DNA from: Sphingobacterium sp. ML3W
Lineage (GTDB): Bacteria > Bacteroidota > Bacteroidia > Sphingobacteriales > Sphingobacteriaceae
Length of the DNA stretch: 64,000 nucleotides
Assembly: GCF_000747525.1 (NCBI RefSeq)
Contig: NZ_CP009278.1
Coordinates: 5,208,001 to 5,272,000, forward strand
Direction of reading: 5' to 3'
The notes under the pieces are model-generated. The model ran no database searches. It had not been told where the DNA came from and saw nothing but the letters and a program-made list of their open reading frames with translations. The position numbers and the translations under genes are program-made. Numbering within the stretch: the stretch's first letter is position 1; each line of letters opens with the position of its first letter. Shown here piece after piece: positions 25,939 through 33,088 of this stretch.

Positions 25939-26673
25939 ATGAAAGAGAAATTATTACTGATTATCAACAACCTAAACAAACCATATGAACTAAATAGTTC
26001 AAAACCTATTATTAGTCTTGCCTTCTTGGCCTTCTGCATTCCGGTATTGGGACTCTTTTATCTTTGGATATATAATAATAAGTTTGGTATAGACTATTAT
26101 GCAAATTTTAATCTTACAGACGCAGTTGCGGTATTATATCAGAAATTAATGTATATCATTTTGATTTTTCTGTTATTTTCCTTTCTACCCCTATCGTTTA
26201 TGGTTATTACACATTTGTCCCCTCCAAAATCCACCAAGGGAAAACCAACCGTATTACTCATCTTTCTTTACCTTTTATTCGGAACTTTCATCCTATGGGT
26301 GCTATGTGATTTACTTAAATTCCCGATCTACCAAACTATTATAATTTTGACATTCGCATTTATTGGAGGTTTAGTCTACATTTTTGGGCATAAAATTACT
26401 GGAAATATAATTTTAGCTGGAGTATTATTTGCTTTTATGTTTGTCTGTGCACATGTTGATGCAGGTTACGTGAAAAATATCAGACCAAAATACAACGTTG
26501 TATTGAAACAGCATTCAAATCTACCGATCTTAACCGAAGGGGATACTTCTAGATATCTTATCTATAAGACAAAAGAACATTATTTTATAAAAAATGATAA
26601 AGAGAATCTAGTTTACAAATATTCCATCACGGGAAATGAAATGGTCAGTTTCACACCCACCAAAGACAAATAG
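25939..26673 (+). CDS. Predicted membrane protein of unknown function
   Basis: 244 residues with about five hydrophobic segments: ISLAFLAFCIPVLGLFYLWIY, YIILIFLLFSFLPLSFMVI, TVLLIFLYLLFGTFILWVL, TIIILTFAFIGGLVYIFG and IILAGVLFAFMFVCAHV. A soluble C-terminal tail of about 70 residues follows, with short beta-like strands (SRYLIYKTKEHYFIKNDKENLVYKY). No family recognised. Divergent from the ABC-3C operon, 240 bases away. Its TAG stop ends at the very base before the 317-bp repeat begins. Confidence 0.6.
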   Translation: MKEKLLLIINNLNKPYELNSSKPIISLAFLAFCIPVLGLFYLWIYNNKFGIDYYANFNLTDAVAVLYQKLMYIILIFLLFSFLPLSFMVITHLSPPKSTKGKPTVLLIFLYLLFGTFILWVLCDLLKFPIYQTIIILTFAFIGGLVYIFGHKITGNIILAGVLFAFMFVCAHVDAGYVKNIRPKYNVVLKQHSNLPILTEGDTSRYLIYKTKEHYFIKNDKENLVYKYSITGNEMVSFTPTKDK

Positions 26674-26990
26674 AGTGGAATTAGCTCATTTTATAACTTT
26701 AAATAAGACACCAACTCGCGAGCTGCCGCACCTCCTGCACGATTGGCACCAATAGTAGATGCCGATGGTCCATAACCTATTAAATGTATTCGTGGATCTT
26801 TGGTCACCTGTGTCGCTAATCTTCCTGTCATCTCGATTCCGCCTTTATCATTGATTAAACTTAATGGCGCAAGATGATCTAGGGAATGTCGAAAACCTGT
26901 ATTCCAAAAAATAACATCTGCATCCAATGTTTTTCCATCCTTCCAACTCACACCTCTTTCAATAATCTCATCGAACATTAGGTTTGCGAT
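26674..26990. repeat. 317-bp direct repeat, left copy
   Basis: Matches 31695-32010 in a line-by-line reading except for one extra T near 26978. Contains the last 95 codons of the flavoprotein gene on the minus strand. Marks one end of a 4.7-kb interval. Confidence 0.95.
26691..26978 (-). pseudogene. Truncated 3' copy of the flavoprotein gene
   Basis: 95 residues from MFDEIIERGVSWKDG to the normal C-terminus RELVSYLKL, identical to the end of the intact gene at 31712-32818. It lacks both Rossmann motifs and cannot be functional. The extra T at about 26978 breaks the frame just upstream of the apparent ATG, and the match ends twelve bases further on. A recombination relic. Confidence 0.92.
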
Positions 26991-27017
26991 TTTAAGGCTT
27001 TCACAGTTTGTTTTTAT

Positions 27018-27048
27018 TAAAAAAGCCTTTCCATATGAAAGGCTTTTG
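27018..27048. terminator. Hairpin beside the left repeat
   Basis: AAAAGCCTTTC/GAAAGGCTTTT with a five-base loop, followed on the minus strand by a T run: terminator of the decayed gene to its right. Confidence 0.75.
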
Positions 27049-27062
27049 CCTCTTTTTATTAG

Positions 27063-27915
27063 CTATTTCTGATTTATACATTTAAAGTATTCTTTTACTT
27101 TATTGGCAGATTCAGGGTTAATTTCCCTATCATATATATATAAACGAAAATCTGTTATTATTTTTGATTCCAAAATTTTCAAATCTGAGGCTTTCATGGG
27201 AATATATGCATTATAAGAATACCCATTACGAATTACTTTAGGCTCTACAGGTACATCTGGATAAGAAAGTTTAGCACCATCCTCTAGCAGGATAGTAACT
27301 CCTTTTTTTCCTACGTTTGCTGTACTTCCAGAAGTTGTCAGACTGAGATAAGTTGTTTTGCTATCTCCTTTAATAACTTTGATTATTACAATACCCTGCG
27401 ACGCAGGCGTTGAATACCTAGTTGAGTTTCAAATTTGTCCTTTTCTTCTGTAATATCAGAACAGAAAAAGCCTTGTGGATATTCATTCCCCCGATCACCT
27501 CAAGCTCAAAATCTGGTTCAAATGAAGGATCATACTTATAGTAGACATCACCAATTTCTTTGTTTTTTAATTGAAGAGCATAAACTGTTTTAGAAGATGA
27601 ATACTTAAGCTTTTCTTCTATTGCATCTGTCACTGTAAACTCTTTACAGACCAATCGTCCATAATCTGATAATGCATATATTGGATTGTCAGTAGGAAAA
27701 AGTTTATTTTTGGGTTTATCGTCAAGGAACTATCCTTTTTGCCTATCAAAAGAAGTATAGTAGTTTTTATAAAGGTATTTTCTCAATTCCTCTTTTGCTT
27801 CTTTCGCCCTAACTGTCTTTCCAATTAAAAGCTTAGGGGTATTTGCAGGAAAACCCTGACCAACCGAAATAAGAGCAATGAACATGCAACAAATTGTAGT
27901 GTAAATTTTTTTCAT
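27063..27915 (-). pseudogene. Decayed gene for a secreted protein
   Basis: Starts with MKKIYTTICCMFIALISVGQGFPANTPK, a clean signal peptide, and runs about 60 codons to an in-frame TAG at 27730-27732. The same frame then continues (FLDDKPKNKLFPTDNPIYALSDYG...) until about 27450. It passes to another frame (ITEEKDKFETQLGIQ), then near 27410 to the third frame (SQGIVIIKVIKGDSKTTYLSL...) and ends ...EYFKCINQK at TAG 27063. One nonsense change and two frameshifts are therefore needed to restore roughly 280 codons. Family unknown. Two short frames in this span are fragments of this one gene. Confidence 0.75.
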
Positions 27916-28488
27916 AATTATAATATTGGATTATGAAAAAAAATAGTAAAATATATCTAACAATAGATTTCTGAAACTTAAACTTCTTGATTTAAAAATT
28001 CATAGTGCAAAGTGTTTAAAATAAAGTTCTCTTTTATCTACAAGCTTTACAAATTAAGATTAAAGCTTTGCAATTGTACGTAGGTTTGATCAGAATCTAG
28101 AATTAACATCAATTACTATCGTAAGAAAATGGCTCTTTTAATCTTTTACAAACTATTTTTGTTAAAAAAAATAGTTGAAGTACATAGAAAATCTTTTTAG
28201 AGAAATTTAATTGTCCGGAATAATATTTCACACTTAGCTTAATCTGGAAAGTCTTTTTAGGATAATAATCTAAAATTGAACAAGCTATTCTGTTATTTAC
28301 AACTTTATTTACCACAAATAAATGTATATTTTTATATTTTAATCGCAAATTATAAAAATTAATTTCATAAATTTATCTGAAGCGGATTTAGCAAACATGG
28401 AGATGTTTGAAAGTGAACAATTAATTATGATTTTTTAACTCTACATAATAGTGTTATTATAAATTTATATAACTTAACTTATTTTTGA
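27916..28488. other. AT-rich gap without a convincing gene
   Basis: 573 bases of very AT-rich sequence. A 79-codon minus-strand frame (28109-28348) has a Lys/Phe/Tyr-rich translation and looks accidental. TATTTTTG at 28480-28487 resembles a -7 box one base before the next ATG, without a -33 partner. Confidence 0.5.
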
Positions 28489-29793
28489 ATGAGAATATTT
28501 TTAATGTACTTTTCTTTTCTTCTTCTTTTATTAAGCTGTAAGAATGAACCAATATTATCCCTTGAAGACAAGGAGACTAATATTAAATCGATCAAAGCTG
28601 ACTTTGAAAAGAAAACTGGTTACCAACAAACTGATTCTTTTTTTGTCAATTCAAGTTTTAAATCGGTTATTGACTGGAATACATTTTATGAAATCGGAAA
28701 AGATACACTTTATGTAAAAATTAAAGTATTAGATAGACTTGAGGTTTTAGTTGCAGATTCAACAAGAATCCTTCTTAATGACAATGTTTGGATAAGAGGA
28801 ACAAGAAATGGGGAAGAATGGAAATATAGTGTCCTTACTTTTATACCAAGTTCTAAAGCAGCAAATTATAGTGGAGCAATAATCTCTAAATCTGTACAGA
28901 GTGGGGCACAAAATATTTCATTCTACGAATCAAATGTGAAAGTGTCTAGAGAGATGGTGAAAAAAGCTGGAAAAGCACCTGCAATGCCAACCAATTGTGT
29001 TTATGGATATATTAATGGATACTTAAATGAAATCTCTTGTTCAGGTGGCGGATCTAGCGGAGATGAAAATAATTCAACTTATCCAGGAGATCCCAGAGAT
29101 TATCAAAATTTTCCACCCTCAGGAGGCGGTGGTGGAGGTACCGGTGGAGACGGTACAGTTCCAACTTATAATGAAGTGCCAGATAATCCTGATAAAGAAA
29201 TTATTGATGCTTTACAAGGATTTCCTTGTGCTCAGGAAGTATTAGCAAAATTACCTAACTTAGAAAATAAAATTTCAACGTGGTTGAATAGCGTATTTAA
29301 AAATAGTAGCGATTTTAATATTACATTTTCTGTGGATGCTAGTTTAGCAGGTACTTCCACTGACGGATATCACACGTCATATGGAAATTTGAATAAGCAA
29401 ACTCATAATATTAAATTAAATCCCGACATTCTTAAAAATTCATCTCAGGAATATATAGCTGCAACAATGTTTCATGAAGCATTACATGGATTTTTAAATA
29501 ATGAAAAAACTAAATTATTAATGGAAGGTAAATTACACCAATTTGGGATATTATATCCTGGATGGACATCTACTACAGTTGGGGGGCGGGAAAGATTCGC
29601 TAATGACCATTCTAGTTTAGGCACAGAATTGGTGAATCTTTCTCAAGCGATAAAATCATTTAGCCCTAATATGAGCAATTATGATGCAATGGCTATTGCA
29701 AAGGGAGGTATAATAATCAATATGGATCAAGTTGAATCAGGTATAAATAAAGGTCATAGAAAAGGAGAATCTGGAACACGTTGTAATAAATAA
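28489..29793 (+). CDS. Lipoprotein with an HExxH metallopeptidase-like domain
   Basis: 434 residues. A lipoprotein signal (MRIFLMYFSFLLLLLSC, Cys17) is followed by an N-terminal region of about 150 residues, a glycine-rich linker near residues 184-225 (SGGGGGGTGGDGT), and a C-terminal domain with AATMFHEALHGFL (HEALH, residues 329-333) and a later H-x-S-L-G segment (RFANDHSSLGTEL). The HExxH helix suggests a zincin fold, with zinc ligands His329 and His333 and possibly the later His. The anchor-linker-enzyme layout resembles surface-displayed toxins or proteases. It is followed at 48 bases by a second exported protein. Activity is inferred. Confidence 0.55.
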   Translation: MRIFLMYFSFLLLLLSCKNEPILSLEDKETNIKSIKADFEKKTGYQQTDSFFVNSSFKSVIDWNTFYEIGKDTLYVKIKVLDRLEVLVADSTRILLNDNVWIRGTRNGEEWKYSVLTFIPSSKAANYSGAIISKSVQSGAQNISFYESNVKVSREMVKKAGKAPAMPTNCVYGYINGYLNEISCSGGGSSGDENNSTYPGDPRDYQNFPPSGGGGGGTGGDGTVPTYNEVPDNPDKEIIDALQGFPCAQEVLAKLPNLENKISTWLNSVFKNSSDFNITFSVDASLAGTSTDGYHTSYGNLNKQTHNIKLNPDILKNSSQEYIAATMFHEALHGFLNNEKTKLLMEGKLHQFGILYPGWTSTTVGGRERFANDHSSLGTELVNLSQAIKSFSPNMSNYDAMAIAKGGIIINMDQVESGINKGHRKGESGTRCNK

Positions 29794-29841
29794 TTATGTT
29801 CAATTCTTTTATCGTTTTATAATCTATGAAATTAACAAATT

Positions 29842-30792
29842 ATGAGCAACAAATTATTAAAAATTGAAAAGCTGAAAATTTTCTCTTTTCTACTTTATTT
29901 CGCCATATATTTTCAAAGTGTTGGACAAACCAAATACTTTGTATTAGAAAATAATACTAAGGATTTCGAGGTATCTCGCTTTACAATGAATACACAATCT
30001 CTTTACGGAATTAATAGAGAGGTCATATTATTTAATTTGTTAAAAAAAGAAGACACATTGATTGGTGAAGACGGAAAATTGAACGGTCAATCAGATTACA
30101 ATATTATATTATTTTCAATATTACCAAATCTAACCGGAAAAGAAGATTGGGAGAAAATCGATGTTGATACAATACAATCTTCATTCATCACATTAGATGA
30201 ATTAGAGCAACTTCATACAAAAAACTCCTTATCATATTTTAATAATGTTGTGAAGGACACAACAAAATACTTTAATACTTATAAAATCATAGTAAAAAAG
30301 GAAAATAATTACTACGTACCCAAATTTTGTTTATTACAATTTTATTCTGTCAGAAATCGACCACATGTTTTCACAAATGTGTATGGAACGATTAATACTG
30401 AAGATTCGAGATACACCATTATTGAATTTGAAAAAATATTTAAAGAAACATATCCAAGATTGGATTTCCCTTTAAATAGAATAGATAAAGAACCCTTATC
30501 TTTCATGGACTGGACTAGAGATAGAAAAGAATATTTGTCGAAGAAATTCACGCTAAAGAATAACTTGATTGGTTATCAGTTTTGGACCTACATAGATTGG
30601 ACTAAACATGATTTTCAGTATGACTTTGAACGGGGTATTGATCGTTTTCTATATTTGCCAGGTAAAGGGATTATTGGTGGTTCATTTGACTTCTATTTTT
30701 ACTTTCATAGAAAGAAATTGCCGATTAAATACAGTGATTTCATCCAAAATATAAAGGAAGAAAAACTAATGATAGCAGATAGTTTTAAATAA
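29842..30792 (+). CDS. Secreted protein of unknown function, partner of the HExxH lipoprotein
   Basis: 316 residues. An N-terminal hydrophobic segment (FSFLLYFAIYFQSVGQ) after a basic stretch looks like a signal peptide; the rest is soluble, rich in Lys, Tyr and Phe, with short strands (YKIIVKKENNYYVPKFCLLQFYSV). No family recognised. Same strand and close spacing behind the lipoprotein gene, ending in a hairpin, so probably one operon. It could be a cognate partner or immunity protein, but nothing in the sequence proves that. Confidence 0.5.
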   Translation: MSNKLLKIEKLKIFSFLLYFAIYFQSVGQTKYFVLENNTKDFEVSRFTMNTQSLYGINREVILFNLLKKEDTLIGEDGKLNGQSDYNIILFSILPNLTGKEDWEKIDVDTIQSSFITLDELEQLHTKNSLSYFNNVVKDTTKYFNTYKIIVKKENNYYVPKFCLLQFYSVRNRPHVFTNVYGTINTEDSRYTIIEFEKIFKETYPRLDFPLNRIDKEPLSFMDWTRDRKEYLSKKFTLKNNLIGYQFWTYIDWTKHDFQYDFERGIDRFLYLPGKGIIGGSFDFYFYFHRKKLPIKYSDFIQNIKEEKLMIADSFK

Positions 30793-30798
30793 AAAACT

Positions 30799-30842
30799 AA
30801 CCACCCTCACAGAGCCTCCCAAAGGCATTAAGTGAGGTGGTT
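30799..30842 (+). terminator. Hairpin after the two-gene unit
   Basis: AACCACCcTCAC / GTGAGGTGGTT stem with one bulge, seven bases after the stop. The T tail is weak. Confidence 0.55.
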
Positions 30843-31070
30843 ATTAAACTAATTAAATTAGTTAAAATGCTAAATAAAATAGTTGTATAAAATACTTCCA
30901 TCAGGTATTATAAGCAATATAAAAATACAAGAGTTGTCTAATCTGGCCAAATTACAAAACAAGAGCTGAGCTTTTGCTGGTCTGATTACACACTTTTTTG
31001 TAAAACTGAAAATAAAAAACTTACTTAACCCTACAATAACCGTGTTTTTGACCCTATATTTGTCATAAGG

Positions 31071-31147
31071 CATACGTTCTACCTCTGCATTGATGCACTT
31101 TACCTTCGCGTTCATGCATCCTGCCTTCGAGTGCATGCATTCTGACG
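31071..31147 (-). repeat. 21-bp tandem repeat, about 3.5 units
   Basis: Units begin at 31071, 31092, 31113 and 31134, with consensus close to CATGCATTCTACCTTCGCGTT; the last is partial. They lie in the 919-bp gap 30793-31711, which otherwise holds two hairpins and no credible gene. Confidence 0.65.
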
Positions 31148-31392
31148 GCAGTATCCCACGAAGTGTGTAAACTTGATTTAACTGTGTTTCAATCTATCTT
31201 TAACCATAATACTAAATTGCCCTTATAACAACCCTCAGTTGGCGAGTGGTCTATTCCACATCATGGTAGGTGAGATTTGATGTTTATCATCGCAGAATTA
31301 TCATCTTATTGTCAAGGTGATTCTGTGTTGTAACAATTGTATCCGATGCCCCGTTATATCAGTTCATAATTTAGGTTTATAATTGGTTAGTA

Positions 31393-31427
31393 AAACTCCT
31401 GTCGCTCCCCGCTTCAGGAGTTTTCTT
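31393..31427. terminator. Isolated terminator-like hairpin
   Basis: AAAACTCCTG / CAGGAGTTTT around a 13-base loop, followed by TCTTATTTTTT on the plus strand. No gene ends nearby on that strand, so it may close an unrecognised small RNA or a lost gene. Confidence 0.5.
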
Positions 31428-31694
31428 ATTTTTTAGAACAAATGTAGTGGTCAACTCCATTATATCTCTATTGCGGGTAACCAACACTCTTGGGTGCACG
31501 ACAGAATTCTATAAAATTTGTTGACCGCAACTATTTAATCTATCTTTTGATGCTTTTTTAATGACAATATGTTGTAAATAAGTGAACCGTATTATGATAG
31601 AAAGCAACACAGCGAATAGCCAAGGTAAGGTTTAATACCGAATGAACTTAATAAAGACATCGCTCAAGAGGAGAAGGTTTCAAAAGTGATTAAT

Positions 31695-32010
31695 AGTGGA
31701 ATTAGCTCATTTTATAACTTTAAATAAGACACCAACTCGCGAGCTGCCGCACCTCCTGCACGATTGGCACCAATAGTAGATGCCGATGGTCCATAACCTA
31801 TTAAATGTATTCGTGGATCTTTGGTCACCTGTGTCGCTAATCTTCCTGTCATCTCGATTCCGCCTTTATCATTGATTAAACTTAATGGCGCAAGATGATC
31901 TAGGGAATGTCGAAAACCTGTATTCCAAAAAATAACATCTGCATCCAATGTTTTTCCATCCTTCCAACTCACACCTCTTTCAATAATCTCATCGAACATA
32001 GGTTTGCGAT
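31695..32010. repeat. 317-bp direct repeat, right copy (316 bp)
   Basis: The 3' end of the intact flavoprotein gene plus 17 bases downstream. Same sequence as 26674-26990 less one T. Confidence 0.95.
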
Positions 32011-32818
32011 CTAAGATACCTCTTTGCAACATTTCTTCAATAGCCGGCGTCAGGGGCAATCCCGTTACGGAGACAACTGAACTTGGAGGCAACCCTTCGC
32101 GTACCCTTTTTTCAACTTGAGCAACTGCCTCACGTCCAATTTCTGGTGTAAAATCACCCTTGACAAAATCGACCGAGCGACGAGCGACCCAAGTAGTCTG
32201 TGTGACTTTGGAAATCTCTCCTAACAACTGGATTGCCGAAATGCCACCACCTACAACAATGACATGTTTGCCAATAAATTCTTCAGCATGATGGTATTCA
32301 CCTGTATGCAATTGTCTACCCTGGAATTTTTCCCACCCTGGATATCTTGGACAATTTGGAGTTTTCCACGTACCTGTAGCATTGATAAATCCACGCGCAT
32401 TGAATTGAACACCATTGGTGTGGATAAGAAATCGTCCATTTCGTTTCGTTACTTCCCTCACCCGTACAGGACGAACTACGGGTAAACCAAATGATTTCTC
32501 GTACTGTTCATAGTATTTAGGAAGCGCTATATTTGCTTGCAAAGTGACATCGTTCGTATTTACAGCATCTGCGAATCCCATTCCTGGGAGGTCATTTATT
32601 CCATTGACATTGTCCAACGTCAAAGAGTCCCACCGGTGTTGCCAAGCTCCACCTGGGGCAAACTCATCATCCAATACCACAAAACCCTTTCCCGGCTCTA
32701 TCCCCGCTTTTTTAAGATGATATGCAGCAGATAGACCTGCTTGACCTGCACCAATGACAACAATATCTACCTTGTAGAAAAAATCTGGACGAATTTGTAG
32801 GTTTTTATCAGCTTCCAT
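31712..32818 (-). CDS. FAD/NAD(P)-binding flavoprotein monooxygenase-like
   Basis: 368 residues. FAD-binding Rossmann motif VVIGAGQAGLSAAYHLKKAG (residues 15-34), then a second dinucleotide fold VIVVGGGISAIQLLGEIS for NAD(P)H, and the D-G segment DADVIFWNTGFRHSL typical of class B flavoproteins. This two-Rossmann layout is that of flavin-containing monooxygenases of the YpnP/CzcO-like type. Substrate unknown. Intact from ATG 32818; its last 95 codons are duplicated at 26691-26978. Confidence 0.85.
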   Translation of the reverse strand: MEADKNLQIRPDFFYKVDIVVIGAGQAGLSAAYHLKKAGIEPGKGFVVLDDEFAPGGAWQHRWDSLTLDNVNGINDLPGMGFADAVNTNDVTLQANIALPKYYEQYEKSFGLPVVRPVRVREVTKRNGRFLIHTNGVQFNARGFINATGTWKTPNCPRYPGWEKFQGRQLHTGEYHHAEEFIGKHVIVVGGGISAIQLLGEISKVTQTTWVARRSVDFVKGDFTPEIGREAVAQVEKRVREGLPPSSVVSVTGLPLTPAIEEMLQRGILDRKPMFDEIIERGVSWKDGKTLDADVIFWNTGFRHSLDHLAPLSLINDKGGIEMTGRLATQVTKDPRIHLIGYGPSASTIGANRAGGAAARELVSYLKL

Positions 32819-32986
32819 AATGATAAATTTTATAGGACTAGCTTCCTTATTGTTTTAGGACTTATCCGGCTAACGACAAGATACTAATTGTATCATTATA
32901 TTGCCTATTCCTATTAGGAAAAATTTAAATAAGTCGATTGATGCAAAATCAAGAGTTCAAATGTTGATAGAAAAATGTAACGCAAT

Positions 32987-33030
32987 AAAAAAGACCGCAT
33001 CAAAATTTAGTTTTGATGCGGTCTTTTTTA
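32987..33030. terminator. Strong terminator before the flavoprotein gene
   Basis: A 19-bp stem AAAAAAGACCGCATCAAAA / TTTTGATGCGGTCTTTTTT with a five-base loop; it ends transcription of the TonB-dependent receptor gene (minus strand). Confidence 0.88.
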
Positions 33031-33088
33031 TTTAAAATCATGGATTAAGTCAATAAGACTTTATCCGTATATAGTCAATGTAAAGCGA

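Noticed and set aside
27418..27654. Separate 78-codon gene
   Set aside because: It starts at TTG inside a longer open frame that continues the signal-peptide gene after one stop; it is part of a single decayed gene.
28109..28348. 79-codon minus-strand frame in an AT-rich gap
   Set aside because: Translation is Lys/Phe/Tyr-rich low complexity without signal or motif, and there is no promoter or hairpin partner.
30870..31136. 88-codon minus-strand frame over the 21-bp tandem repeat
   Set aside because: Its repetitive N-terminus only reflects the tandem DNA repeat; the rest shows no domain.
31071..31147. CRISPR array
   Set aside because: Repeat units are directly adjacent without unique spacers, and no cas gene is in the window.
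26674..32010. Integrative element with attL/attR
   Set aside because: The repeat is far longer than att cores, and no integrase, relaxase or excisionase gene lies between the copies.
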